Source: Tritrichomonas musculus (taxonomy: Eukaryota; Parabasalia; Tritrichomonadida; Tritrichomonadidae). Taken from it: a DNA stretch of 64,000 bases. The first letter of the stretch is position 1; every line of letters begins with the position of its first letter. The position numbers and the translations under genes were made by a program. The notes under the pieces were generated by a model. That model did not search any database, had not been told where the DNA came from, and saw only the letters and a list, made by a program, of their open reading frames with translations. Shown here in pieces: positions 13,552 through 24,510 of the stretch. The DNA lies in assembly GCA_039105265.1 (NCBI GenBank), contig JAPFFF010000048.1, positions 1 to 64,000 on the forward strand, written 5' to 3'.

Positions 13552-14019
13552 ATGAAAACTAAAAGCAGATGGAAAATGGTTATAGTCAGTTTAAATGGGG
13601 AACCTCTAAAATATGAATTGGACTCATCCGAAAAACTCAAAATTCGGTTTCATAGATCAAAGAAAAGGTCGAATCTAACAGCGAAATATAAGCCCAAAAA
13701 GAATGATATTCCAAAAAAACAAATATCAGGTTATAATGATAGCAAAAATGATCTACACAAGAATAATCCCGAATTCGGTTTTGAAAGTTTCGTAATATAC
13801 TCAGCTGCGCAAAGAAGTCTCCCAAATAAAGCAGATATTATTAATCTATATCATTCGCATTACTATTTATCAATATCAAATTTGGTTTCATTTGAATATG
13901 CAGATTCATCTTCAAACAGCCAAAATTCAGAATTATTATTATTTGATATCGGCAATGATATAAAGGAAAGAACCGACTTCATTTATGATTATAAATACCA
14001 TGAATTTGATGACATTTAA
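13552..14019 (+). CDS. Hypothetical protein, 155 aa
   Basis: The frame opens with ATG two bases after an initiator-like TCATTTC and ends in TAATAAA, where the stop runs into a TAAA-type processing signal of the kind known in trichomonads. The N-terminal half is Lys/Arg-rich (RFHRSKKRSNLTAKYKPKKN, about residues 31-50). The C-terminal half is acidic and Ser/Asn/Tyr-rich (YDYKYHEFDDI at the end). No membrane segment, signal peptide or known domain is visible. It lies between the two copies of the dispersed repeat, with several hundred bases of AT-rich spacer on each side. The function is not recognised. The coding call rests on composition and the start and stop context. Confidence 0.55.
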   Translation: MKTKSRWKMVIVSLNGEPLKYELDSSEKLKIRFHRSKKRSNLTAKYKPKKNDIPKKQISGYNDSKNDLHKNNPEFGFESFVIYSAAQRSLPNKADIINLYHSHYYLSISNLVSFEYADSSSNSQNSELLLFDIGNDIKERTDFIYDYKYHEFDDI

Positions 14020-14960
14020 TAAAAAAAAAAAAAAGCGATTATATTTATTTTTCTTATTTCATTTTTAGTTATTTTATATATTTGTAGGTTTTAACAATAT
14101 GTAAATGCTTTTTAAAGTAATTTGTTCAAGATGCATTATATTCTAATTATTTTTTCATTAAATTCAGATTTTTAATGAGAAATTTTTTGTCAAATATTAT
14201 TATTTTCATTCAGTAAATTTCAAGAAATTTCTCAAGAAAACAAATCAGATTCAATTTTATGCAGAAAACTGGAAAATATAAAATCTGACTTATAAAAGTC
14301 ATCAAGTTTTAAAATTCATTTGAATTCAAATGAAAAATTGAGAAGTTTACACTTTTTCATAAAAATTTAGATTTTTGAAGTTTACATCACTTTTTTTCGA
14401 GTCATGTAATATCTGTTTAAAGTTTAACTAGACTTCTGGATTATAGATTATTTTAAACAAGAATTTATGTAATTTACTATAAATAGTGAAATTAAATATA
14501 GTAATCTCCATTATTTTTTAAAAAATGTTTTTATATCAAATATGAAATTATCATGATGTACTGCACTTTTCATTGATCTTCATTCTGAATGTGTTTTATT
14601 GAATTCAATTCATAAAAAAATGAATTTTATTTTAAAATTTTACTGATGTCATTTCTCACCCTAATTTAATTCCTTGTATTTGACAACTTCCTTTTTTGTT
14701 CTTCACACTTTACAGTTTTTGATTTTGATTCGTTAAATATGTCATAATCATTATTCTACATAATGAAACCGCCATTACGACTTGTAGCGGAAATGTGACA
14801 CGCCACATCAAAACACACCTGGCGGATTGGCGAAAAAAATAGTATTAATAGCATTGTTTGTGTAAATAAAAAACTAATAATAATGATATAAAAAGAAACC
14901 ATTTAAGAAAAGAGCTTGCATAATTGATCTCATTAATAAATGGGAAAAAATGCTATATAC
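14020..14960. other. AT-rich spacer
   Basis: No gene is seen. A small GC-richer patch at about 14765-14840 (GACACGCCACATC, CTGGCGGATTGGCG) loosely echoes the GC-richer tails of the flanking dispersed repeats (ATGACAC, GGCGG). Confidence 0.5.
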
Positions 14961-15040
14961 TGAATGCTTATCAATTATAATGATCCAAGTCAAGAAATAA
15001 ATTTCAAACAAGTCAAATAAGTCAAAAAAGTTGGAAAAAG

Positions 15041-15073
<33 letters not shown>

Positions 15074-15319
15074 ACTAAAGAATAGCAAGATATTTCAGAG
15101 ATTAATAAAAAGATTATATTTTCATTTTGAAAACAAATATTATAATGTATTACGTTATATATAAAACAAAACACTTTTTGGTTTGATTAGTATTTAAAAT
15201 AAAGGTCCATACTTTCAGTTGCATTGGCATTAGACCTTCACAAATATGACACTTTTTTCGGCCTGTTGAAAAAAAATTTCTCCGCTAATTGCCAAAAAAA
15301 GGCCACGGCGGTTTCGTAA
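14961..15319 (+). repeat. Dispersed repeat, copy 2 (internally deleted)
   Basis: Same orientation and ends as 12435-12951, but the stretch between GATTATATT and TTTTCATTTTGAAAAC is missing. The GC-rich tail (GGCCACGGCGGTTTCGTAA) is kept with a few changes. Confidence 0.85.
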
Positions 15320-16343
15320 ATTCGGCATAAAACATTCAGGCCTAGATAATAGAAATTTATGAATACAATTTGAGATAGATAACTCATAAAGTACCATAAG
15401 CTAAAGAAAATCAAAGGCACGACAGTCATCATCACAGATAAAAACCTACAAATTATGCAAGAATCAAATGATAGAACTGAACAACATTAATGAAAAAGTA
15501 AATCAATAAAAATGGAAAAAAAATGGTGGTGACAGTGCATATGATAAAAATAATGATTTTCAAACAAAGAAGAGATTTAATTCATATTTGAAACCAAATA
15601 ATCCAAAACATCATTACATTTTTGTTGAAGAAATGAGAAAACAAAAGAACATTTTGAGTATTTTGAAGAAAAAAACTATCAACTAACTTTATAAATTATG
15701 GAAAAGTGTTGGAACTTTAAGTAATAAAAAAAATATATGTTTTTTTTTAGATCATTACATATTTGATATGTTTTAAGTAAATTTATTAAAATAAAACATA
15801 ATTGATGTAATTAATTATTTTCAAAAAAATATCTTATTTAAAATGGTAAAAAAAAAAATACTTTGAAGAAAATATTTTTTTCATATATCTCTTTATTTAA
15901 ATTAATTAAAATTAATATTATTTCATATATATTAAATTCTAATAATTAGATATTTTAAAATTATTTTATATAAAGTATTTTTTTTTCTTAATATATATTT
16001 CATTATATCTTCATAAATTATAAAAATTAATAAAAATAAAATTAATTTTAATCATAAAATTATGAAATATATTCAATTTATAAAATATATAAATATATAA
16101 ATAAAATATTTAAAAAGATTTAAAATATATTTTTTTGGAGAAAAATATTTCAAAAAGTTAAAATTTCAATCAAACTAAAACAAAATAATAAATACTATAA
16201 ATTTAACAATAGGCTTTTTTAAAAAAAAATTAAAAATATATCAATATTCTAATATAATTTTCTAGGTTTTACATGATATAAAATAATTTATATTTTTAAT
16301 AGAAATTAAAAATTGAATACATTTCAAATATATTTGTAACGAT
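15320..16343. other. AT-rich spacer upstream of the cyclase-family gene
   Basis: Homopolymeric AT-rich DNA with no supported gene. A 65-codon hydrophobic frame on the minus strand (15238-15435) overlaps the dispersed repeat and is not convincing. Confidence 0.5.
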
Positions 16344-19300
16344 ATGCTAAGTCTTGCTCCAGGTTCTTCAGTAATGCCTTTTGAAGGCACATCAAGAGTA
16401 TCACATCATGCAACAACGATGGGACCTGATGCAGATGAATCTATGAGTTCAGTTTCCAAAACCTTTTTTGATCATTTTTTTCTCATTTTTGATGAACTAG
16501 GGAGATGTTCACCACCTAATTCTTTATTAACGTTTCTACAATTTTTTATTTCATTTTATCAATATTATATAACAACTTTTTTACCATTTTTACCAGATAA
16601 ATGGGATTTTACGAAATATCCAGATAAAATACTAAGATACCTAGCATATCCAATTGATTTTGGTCTTAGAGATATAGATATATTTTACACAGGTGCTTCA
16701 TCATACGTAATATTGATTTTGAGTGCATTAATAATAATTTATTTAATTTCCATAATAATCTATTATAACATCAACAAAATGTTTCCGCATTACAACTCGC
16801 ATATAACACGTTTTGTAATTTCATTTCTAATTCCGATCCTCCTTTCGCCCTCTTGCTGCAATATCGGCTTTTCATTCAATGCAATTTTTTTGGAGGACAT
16901 TCAAATTTCAATTGACCCGAACATAACCGCCACAAACATCACAATTGACCTTAGCGAGTACTCGTCGTCCTACCTCAGCAAGCAGTTGAAGTGGCGGCCT
17001 CTCTTCATCGCGTCGGTCGTCTTCGGCGCGGTCTTCCTCGCCCTGCTCGCGGCGGCCTTCTACGTCGACGTCATGTTCAGGTCGTCGACGCCGTACATCG
17101 AGGACACGCCGCTCTCAATGTGGGATGGATTCCCACTTTTTATGATCTTATTTGGCTCCAGTCTCACAAACCTTTTCTCAGTTCTGATGGCGAGAATGCC
17201 CGAGTGGGCGCGCAGCCTCCTCGCCGCGTGCTGCGTGCTGTGGAACGCCGCGTGCGCGTGCTGCCTCCTCTCATTCCCGATGGTCAAGAAGTGGATGAAC
17301 ACAGCCGTGTTCGCTCTCGTCGCGTCTGGCGTCGTTGCGTCCTTCTGCCAGCTCCTGCCGGTGCCGGCTGCCTGCAGGCTCGCCGCGCCGCTCGCCTCCC
17401 TTGCCGCAGTCTGCGCGCCGCTCTCGCTCGTCCTCTTCCGCGTCGTGCGGAGGAAGGTCGAGAGCGCCGACGTCGAAGAGGCTGACTTTTCGCGCGACTG
17501 GCGCGCGCTGCGGTGGATCCGGCTGGCGATCGGGAGCAGGTGCGAGGAGTTCGTGTCGTTCAAGTGGCTGAAGAAGGCCAACCAGGCCGGTTCCGCGCGC
17601 GTGATATCGCAGGCGGCGCAGGTCATCGCGTTCTTCCCGTCCGAGTCGCAGAACCTGAAGTTCTACATCTCGCTCCTGTCGAAGAAAAGCGACCTCTCGC
17701 TTCACCAGCGGTTTCTCTTCGGCCAGCTGCGGCGCGTGCACGTGCTCAGGCAGTCGAACACGTCGAAGCAGCTGAACGAGGACCTGAGGGAGATCACGAA
17801 GGCGACCGGGCAGGCGATCCAGTGCTTCCAGCAGTTCCTGATACGAACCATCGACGAGCGGCAGGAGCTGACGGTCGACCGGCTGAACTACCTCGCGCAC
17901 ATCAACCGCGCGACAAACTCGCTCTGCCGCGAGGCGATCTCGCGGTACCCGAACAACTCTCGCCTTCTCTTCCTCTTCTCGCAGTACGTCATCGAGTGCC
18001 AGGCCGACTTCAAGGGCGGCATCGCGCTCTACCAGGAAGGCCAGAGCATCGAGAGGGGGAGGCGCGCGGTCGTCGACTACGCGTTCAGGTCGATGATCAA
18101 CCTCTTCCCGTCGTACCTGTACAAGCGCATACTCGACTACAAGGGAAACAACATCCTCAATCGGAGGCGGGCGAAGTCCGGCAGCTCGATGTCGGTCGAC
18201 TCAATCACAAACGACAGGAACAACGCCGCGTCTGACACGGACATCGAGTCGAACGAGAAGATCGCGTCAAGCGTCATCGAGAACCCGAAAATCAGGTTCG
18301 CGCTTCGCAAGGCCGTCAACAAGATGAGCTCGACTGGAATCACGATTCTCACTGCCAGCTCCGTCTTCAGGTTCCTGCTGAGCTTCGTCATCTGCATCAT
18401 CATCTACGCGTTCTCGTCGAGCTTCCTCGACGACAGGAAGATCAACTACCAGAACATCGCGCAGATCGGGCAGGTCAGGAAGAGCCTCGACCTGACACTT
18501 TTCAGGCTTGCGAAGCTGTGGGCAGTCAGCATCGGGCTCACGCCATCTCTGAGCGACCTGAACACGTCGCTCGGGCCGGGCATCTCGCTGAGCGACTACC
18601 ACGGCTTCAGCGAGGGGGGAGGCCCGCGGGAGTCGCTCTTCAGTGACGCGTACAACTCGATCGCTGCGATCGAGAGGCTTGGCCAGCTCCTGATCGAGAT
18701 CAAGTACGAGGAGTCGATGAACATATTCGACAAGTCGACGAGCGACTTTGTGCAGATGAGCAACATCTCGTTCTGCAACAGCAAGACGCAGAGCATCATA
18801 CAGTCGACGACGTCGCTTCGCTACTTCTCGCTCTACCTGCTGAACCAGGCGATACACGCGATGCACCTCGGCAAGGACGCAGACTGGAAGGGCGAGGACT
18901 GCATCTGCGAGATCATTCTCAACATGAACAACGTCGTGAACATCCTGAACGACCAGTCAAACGTGCTCGTCAGCCAGGAGGAGGAGCTCTCTGACACCCT
19001 GGAGAAGGGCATCGTCATATTCTTCTGCGTTGCGGTCCCTGTCGCCTTCGCCGCCTTCCTCGCCCCGTTCGTTGTCGGGTTCGTAAAGATGAACGTCGAG
19101 TTCCACCAGATCTTCGACGTGCTGAGCCTCCTCCCGATCAAGATCTACAAGGAGGCGAGCAAGCCGATCGCCCTCTTCACAATAGAGTCCGACCAGCCGC
19201 AGGACGGCGTCGCGCAGCAGGAGTACAAGAGCTGCCAAAAAGTGACAACTCTGATCCCAACGATTCTGAGCACCGCCATCATCACGGGCATCCTCATCGG

Positions 19301-21899
19301 CGTCTTCATCCTCATCAAGGACTCGAACAGCAAGTTCTACACGCTCGTGAAGTGGCTCGAGATCGGCTCCGGGCGCGCGCCGCTCCTCATAGAGACCGTC
19401 ACGAACGCGCTCTGCGCGAGCATATTCGGCTACCTCGGCGAGGCTGACTACACCGACGTCGTCTACCACCTCGAGATGGTCTTCAACTACTCGCAGCTCC
19501 TCCTCTACCAGCACAAGACGCTGATCTGGGGAGACGACTCATCAAAGTCGTGCAACAACTTCAGTGAACGGTTGGACGCACTTCACTTCACCAACACGTG
19601 CGCGATAAGCATGCAGGCGACGCACTTCCAGATGAGCTATGCGTGCATGTGCCTCGACCAGCAGATCATGACGTTCAACAAGTTTGCGAAGGACGTCTAC
19701 CTGACGCTCCTCTACGCGTGGTACAACGGGAACCTCACCGACGGCGGCTCCGGGCACAACAACGCGTTCCTCAACATCCTGAACGGCTACGAGATGACCA
19801 ACATGCACTACCTCGGCATCACGCACATGCTGCCGCGCCTCGAGGCGGCGCAGGAGATCCTCGACGAGGGAATCAACCTGCGGATCAGCCAGCTGGACGA
19901 GTACTCGCTGCTCATTGCGCTGATCACTCTCGCTGCCGAGCTGATCCTGTTTTTGGCGGACGTGCTGATAATCGGCAACCTGCGGCGCGAGTACGACATC
20001 GTGCGCATCCTGATTGCCCGCCTCCCGCCGCTCTCGGTCGCCAAGAACCAGTCGCTCGTCGAGCTGATGACCGGCCAGATAAACGGCCGCCAGGCGAAGA
20101 AGCTCGACCCAGTCAGGATTCACATCAAGAACTGCACAAACTCGCTCATCGCGTTCGACAGGCAGTGCAAGATAAAGCTGACAAACACTGCGACATCGGA
20201 GACGTTTGGCGTCTCGAAGGAGCAGCTCTACAACGCGAGCCTCGCAGCAATCATAAGCGCGGACGACGTCGCCTTCATACGGGAGAAGTGCGCGCAGAAC
20301 ATCGAGAGCAAGAAGAGCAAAAGGGAAGAGACGCAAGAGCGCAGCGCGGGCACGCAGTCCGTAGACGACAGCAAGAGCACGATGCTGTCGTCCCTCCTCG
20401 ACAAGAGCGACGCAGACAACATCGACCTCAACACTGCCGCAAGCGGCGCACCGGACGAGAAGGCCGACCTGTACAGCAGCCCGGTCCAGATGACGCTGGT
20501 CGGCATGAAGGACGACGGCACGAAGATGATCCTGTCGGCGGTCCTGACGTACGTGCCGGAGCCAGACGACGTCTACGCGCTGATACTGAACGACGAGACG
20601 AAGATCTACGTGAACGAGGAGGAAGTGAAGCGCGCAAAGCAGAGGACCGAAGACATCATCTGCCAGGTTCTGCCGCCGCCGATTGCGCAGCAGGGCCGCC
20701 TCCACGAGAACATCTCGTTCTCGATCAAGCAGGTGACGGTCATCACAATCAAGATCCTCAACTTCATCGACTCGATACAGCACATAACGAGCGTGCAGGC
20801 GATAAGGAACATGTCGGAGCTCTTCACACTCTTCGACACGCAGCTGATGAACTACCCGAACCTCACGAAGACGATGGTCATATCAGAGTCGTACCAGGCT
20901 GTCGGAGGGCTCTTCAACCCCGCCTCAATCAAAAAGTTCTCATCGCGCGACGACTCAATGAACCTCGTCATAGATCCAGCAAGGAAGGACGACGATGAGT
21001 ACAGCGAGTACGAGAGCACGCGGGGGCCGGTGAGCGAGAGGCCGTCTGGAAGAGCAACAGAGAGCAGCGCAGCAGACAGCACGGCTGCGCCAGGCATTCC
21101 ACCAGGCAGCGCGCAAAATGATGGAACCGCGAGTGGCGCAGCTGCAGCATCGGGCGGCGATGCGAGCGGCCAGGCCGGCTCTGGAGGCAACGATGCTGGG
21201 AGTCCTGCGGCGGGCGCCGGCTCGTTCAGCAGCAGCATCGGGCCCGGCATCGATGGAAGCAACTTTGTGAGCAACTTCAACAGCCACAACTACAGCAACC
21301 TGAGCACGGAGCCCGCAAGCAGCGCGCGTCCGAAGGAGAGGATCACGCAGGTGAGGAGCAGGAAGAGCCTCTACGACATCCGGCCGTTCAACATCGGCAA
21401 GTCGGTCCTCTTCACGAGCATCGTGCTCGACTCAATCTCGTTTGCGTTCGACTGCCTCAACGCGGTGGAGAGCCTGAACGCAAACGCGGGCACCAACCAC
21501 GTCATCGCTGTCGGCATCAACGCCGGCGGCCCTGTCACAGCCGGCACGCTCGGCGAGGAGCACATACAGTTCGAAATCATCGGCGGCACGGTGAAGGAGT
21601 CCTACATCATATGCAACGCTGCCGAGGGCGGATCTGTCGTCGTCTCGTCAGAAATCTTCGAGCTCATCAAGGACTCACAGGAGGCGCAGCAGAACATCGC
21701 GTTCGCGAAGTACAAGAAGGTCGGGCTCCTCCACTTCAAGAAGACAGACACCTTCGTGCTGAAGCCTCTCAGCAGCATGAACAACGGGGAGGGCGGCGAA
21801 GAGGAAGTCATTGTTGAGGAGGAAGAGGACATGGACGACGGACCGCAGGACGTCCCGCTCGACTCGCAAGCGCAGAGAGCTGATGAGTTGAGCTGCTGA
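16344..21899 (+). CDS. Multi-pass membrane protein with PAS-like and degenerate class III cyclase domain
   Basis: This 1851-residue protein has about eleven hydrophobic segments: a cluster of about seven between residues 110 and 370, then single ones near 670, 895, 975 and 1195. The long stretches between them are probably soluble or extracellular. A PAS-like region (about 1250-1440) is followed by VLPPPIAQQ and a class III nucleotidyl cyclase fold (about 1455-1790), a layout known in trichomonad adenylate/guanylate cyclase family proteins. Key residues are altered. The first metal-site motif reads VTVITIKILNF, with Lys where Asp is expected. The GD-x-Y motif reads SESYQAVGG. The region matching GDTVN...R reads GGTVKESYII. 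A Gly/Ser/Ala-rich insert of about 130 residues (about 1540-1670) splits the domain. It is therefore probably a receptor-like regulator or a partner for an active cyclase. The first 500 bases are AT-rich and the rest GC-rich. The last 20 codons are acidic. Confidence 0.88.
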   Translation: MLSLAPGSSVMPFEGTSRVSHHATTMGPDADESMSSVSKTFFDHFFLIFDELGRCSPPNSLLTFLQFFISFYQYYITTFLPFLPDKWDFTKYPDKILRYLAYPIDFGLRDIDIFYTGASSYVILILSALIIIYLISIIIYYNINKMFPHYNSHITRFVISFLIPILLSPSCCNIGFSFNAIFLEDIQISIDPNITATNITIDLSEYSSSYLSKQLKWRPLFIASVVFGAVFLALLAAAFYVDVMFRSSTPYIEDTPLSMWDGFPLFMILFGSSLTNLFSVLMARMPEWARSLLAACCVLWNAACACCLLSFPMVKKWMNTAVFALVASGVVASFCQLLPVPAACRLAAPLASLAAVCAPLSLVLFRVVRRKVESADVEEADFSRDWRALRWIRLAIGSRCEEFVSFKWLKKANQAGSARVISQAAQVIAFFPSESQNLKFYISLLSKKSDLSLHQRFLFGQLRRVHVLRQSNTSKQLNEDLREITKATGQAIQCFQQFLIRTIDERQELTVDRLNYLAHINRATNSLCREAISRYPNNSRLLFLFSQYVIECQADFKGGIALYQEGQSIERGRRAVVDYAFRSMINLFPSYLYKRILDYKGNNILNRRRAKSGSSMSVDSITNDRNNAASDTDIESNEKIASSVIENPKIRFALRKAVNKMSSTGITILTASSVFRFLLSFVICIIIYAFSSSFLDDRKINYQNIAQIGQVRKSLDLTLFRLAKLWAVSIGLTPSLSDLNTSLGPGISLSDYHGFSEGGGPRESLFSDAYNSIAAIERLGQLLIEIKYEESMNIFDKSTSDFVQMSNISFCNSKTQSIIQSTTSLRYFSLYLLNQAIHAMHLGKDADWKGEDCICEIILNMNNVVNILNDQSNVLVSQEEELSDTLEKGIVIFFCVAVPVAFAAFLAPFVVGFVKMNVEFHQIFDVLSLLPIKIYKEASKPIALFTIESDQPQDGVAQQEYKSCQKVTTLIPTILSTAIITGILIGVFILIKDSNSKFYTLVKWLEIGSGRAPLLIETVTNALCASIFGYLGEADYTDVVYHLEMVFNYSQLLLYQHKTLIWGDDSSKSCNNFSERLDALHFTNTCAISMQATHFQMSYACMCLDQQIMTFNKFAKDVYLTLLYAWYNGNLTDGGSGHNNAFLNILNGYEMTNMHYLGITHMLPRLEAAQEILDEGINLRISQLDEYSLLIALITLAAELILFLADVLIIGNLRREYDIVRILIARLPPLSVAKNQSLVELMTGQINGRQAKKLDPVRIHIKNCTNSLIAFDRQCKIKLTNTATSETFGVSKEQLYNASLAAIISADDVAFIREKCAQNIESKKSKREETQERSAGTQSVDDSKSTMLSSLLDKSDADNIDLNTAASGAPDEKADLYSSPVQMTLVGMKDDGTKMILSAVLTYVPEPDDVYALILNDETKIYVNEEEVKRAKQRTEDIICQVLPPPIAQQGRLHENISFSIKQVTVITIKILNFIDSIQHITSVQAIRNMSELFTLFDTQLMNYPNLTKTMVISESYQAVGGLFNPASIKKFSSRDDSMNLVIDPARKDDDEYSEYESTRGPVSERPSGRATESSAADSTAAPGIPPGSAQNDGTASGAAAASGGDASGQAGSGGNDAGSPAAGAGSFSSSIGPGIDGSNFVSNFNSHNYSNLSTEPASSARPKERITQVRSRKSLYDIRPFNIGKSVLFTSIVLDSISFAFDCLNAVESLNANAGTNHVIAVGINAGGPVTAGTLGEEHIQFEIIGGTVKESYIICNAAEGGSVVVSSEIFELIKDSQEAQQNIAFAKYKKVGLLHFKKTDTFVLKPLSSMNNGEGGEEEVIVEEEEDMDDGPQDVPLDSQAQRADELSC

Positions 21900-22114
21900 T
21901 TCTTATTTTTTTTATGATTGCAAACTAGTGTATTATATTTATTTTATTGGATATTATATAAATCAGTTTTTTCGGTTATTCCCACTTTTTTTTTTTTTTG
22001 TTTTTGTTTTAAAACTGCCAATGTAAAGTAAAATAGACATGAGAATACTTGAATGGTTAACTTTCTGATACTTTGTAGACCTCTTCTTTGTAGTAACTTT
22101 CTCTGCAATTATAT

Positions 22115-22510
22115 TGGATCCGGATCAGCCGGAATGAGCAAAGAGCCGAAGATGACTGCACGCAAGCAGAGCATCCTACGCGCGCATCGGCTTCTCCATA
22201 CAAGAGAAGCAAATGGCTTAGCAGAGTTGTTTGATGGCCAGATCTCACTCAAGATTGGCGACTTGTTTGGCACGAGCGCGCTGGAGGCTGAAGTTGCCGG
22301 AAATCACGTGGTGCAGGGCCGATGCTCATTGGCCTCATGTGGAAGTTTTGGAGCATGGAACGATTAGGCCAATCTTTTCTCTTTGGCGATGATTACCGAT
22401 CTTCACCTGATTCATTTCGGTCTCCCAATTCACCTTTTTCAAGCATGCTTTGGCGGGTTTTAAAAAATAAAACAAGAGACTGACAGCTATCTGCGTGCGC
22501 GCACGGCCTT
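22115..22510. other. GC-rich island of unknown origin
   Basis: About 400 bases of near-balanced composition sit in AT-rich spacer after the cyclase-family gene. Frames on both strands are open for 60-100 codons; the longest on the plus strand (from 22053) includes LFDGQISLKIGDLFGTSALE. None has a convincing start context or known domain. It could be a decayed gene piece or a fragment of a mobile element. Confidence 0.35.
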
Positions 22511-22632
22511 CATAATTTGAAAATAAGTAAAAATAAAGTTTGAGATAATGGAAGTCTAAGTTTATTTATTTAATAACAAAAAAAGTGATAATGTTTTACA
22601 TTTTTAAAGTGCAATTATCATATCAATTTGAA

Positions 22633-23259
22633 TTAATCAAATATGTTGTATTGTTCGTTACCATCAATTATTAATGGAAAATTGTCTAGGTCAAATTCAA
22701 AATCAGATTCGTTTAAAACTGATGAATAGTCATTATTAAATATACAATCTGTCTTGTCAGGTAATTCGGGTTCTTTCGGATTAGATTTGGTTAGAATTAC
22801 TTCTTCTTTTAATTCGCATCGCTGATAATCTTCTTTGTCTTCGGATGGTTTCATTCGTCGACTAAGAGAAATGAATCGGTTCTTAATATTGTACGAAGTT
22901 CGACCAACAAAAAATTGTTCAAGCTGTTTCCAGTGTGGACCGTAAATTTGGTACTTTGAAAGTAATATTTCGTCTTCTTCACTACTCCATTTAGCGTTTT
23001 TTCTCACTTGATCGCTTAAGAAAAGTTGGTAGCGTTCTCGACATTGTCGTGGACTACGACCTTTCAATTGACTAGCAATAAAGTACCAATTATTTTTATC
23101 ATTAACTCCAAAATATTGAACAAGTTGAAGTATTTGTTGATCTTCTTCTTTCGAAAATGGATTACGAGTGCGTCGTTTAATCAGAGCCTGTTGACTTAAT
23201 TTCTGATTGTTGATATCGATCGGTGTTTGATTCAATGCTTTGTAGTAATTGGTGAACAT
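22633..23259 (-). CDS. Small Myb-like DNA-binding protein (two repeats)
   Basis: This 208-residue protein has two Myb/SANT repeats at about residues 29-82 and 83-135. Repeat 1 includes PFSKEEDQQILQLVQYFG and GRSPRQCRERY; repeat 2 includes KWSSEEDEILLSKYQIYGPH and GRTSYNIKNRF. The RxxxQCRERY and NIKNRF helices are the usual DNA-reading helices of R2R3 Myb proteins. The C-terminal 70 residues are acidic and Asp/Asn-rich with no known domain and may act in activation or interaction. Trichomonads carry many such short Myb proteins, several of which bind promoter elements. The ATG at 23259 follows an initiator-like TCATTTT by 7 bases. A tRNA gene lies about 190 bases upstream on the other strand. 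Confidence 0.92.
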   Translation of the reverse strand: MFTNYYKALNQTPIDINNQKLSQQALIKRRTRNPFSKEEDQQILQLVQYFGVNDKNNWYFIASQLKGRSPRQCRERYQLFLSDQVRKNAKWSSEEDEILLSKYQIYGPHWKQLEQFFVGRTSYNIKNRFISLSRRMKPSEDKEDYQRCELKEEVILTKSNPKEPELPDKTDCIFNNDYSSVLNESDFEFDLDNFPLIIDGNEQYNIFD

Positions 23260-23266
23260 CTACAAT

Positions 23267-23273
23267 AAAATGA
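23267..23273 (-). promoter_or_regulatory. Initiator-like TCATTTT before Myb gene
   Basis: On the minus strand TCATTTT lies 7 bases before the ATG at 23259 and fits TCA-pyrimidine-T/A. Confidence 0.45.
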
Positions 23274-23446
23274 AGTCATTTTTAAGTTTGGAGAAGAGAA
23301 AGTAGCAAATTCATTTAAAAATTGAATTCATAGAAAAAAATTGTATATCATCAGAAAAGCTCTCAAATGATTGTTCTAGTGAAGTGATGATCTCTTTTAT
23401 TCTAAAAATTTATATGTTATATCAAAATATCTTTGAAAGAATATAA

Positions 23447-23519
23447 GCCTGCGTAGCATAGTGGTTATTGCGTTCGCCTTGTAAGCGAAAGGTCGGCGGT
23501 CCGACTCCGCTCGTAGGCA
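23447..23519 (+). tRNA. tRNA-Thr (anticodon UGU)
   Basis: A 73-nt cloverleaf with no intron. The acceptor arms are GCCTGCG and CGTAGGC (one G-T pair), with discriminator A at 23519. The D-arm has TAGCATAGTGG (A box). The anticodon stem is TTCGC/GCGAA with loop CTTGTAA, giving anticodon TGT, which reads ACA. The T-arm contains GGTCCGACTCC, a B box close to GGTTCGANTCC. A run of T begins at 23520 and serves as the Pol III terminator. CCA is not encoded, as expected for a nuclear tRNA. Confidence 0.95.
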
Positions 23520-23530
23520 TTTTTTTTTTT
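23520..23530 (+). terminator. Pol III T-run after tRNA-Thr
   Basis: Eleven T residues directly follow the discriminator base. Confidence 0.8.
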
Positions 23531-23829
23531 TAGAAAAAAAAAAAAAAAACTATTTTTTTTGGTGGAGGTTGATATTATACAAAGAGTTTAATTAAATACT
23601 TAATGTAATATGTTAAAACTTTTACAATGTTTTAAATTTTACAAGTTATCAAAAAATAACGATTGTTGGACAACATTTTGAAATCAGAATCTCAAATAGA
23701 TTTTCCTAATATTTACTCTACGAATATTAATTTTTCATTCAAACGAATACATATTTCATTTTAAATTCTACAAATTTGTGCCAGCTAAATGTCTCTTCAC
23801 TTCAAATCTCAGAAAAATTATTTTTATAA

Positions 23830-24274
<445 letters not shown>

Positions 24275-24510
24275 AAAAATGATAAACAAATAACATAGTT
24301 TTTTATTAGGTGGCAATATTTCATAAAAAAGAGTTATTAACAAGTGTTTCTTTGGCAACTTTTCTATATTTTTAAATTTAGTATAAGTGTTATAAATTTG
24401 ACCTTATCGTTTTCAAAAAGTTTGTCCCAAGCCTTCTGAATCCGACTTTAGTGGACAATTATTTTGTATTTAAAATAACAACTTAAATAAGAAAGTATTT
24501 AATTGCACAC

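Noticed and set aside
15238-15435. 65-codon hydrophobic minus-strand frame
   Set aside because: It overlaps the dispersed repeat; the hydrophobic text is what AT-rich DNA gives by chance.
16991-21869. Many long frames on both strands over the cyclase-family gene
   Set aside because: Shadows of the GC-rich 1851-codon frame; Arg/Ala/Val-rich text typical of frame shadows.
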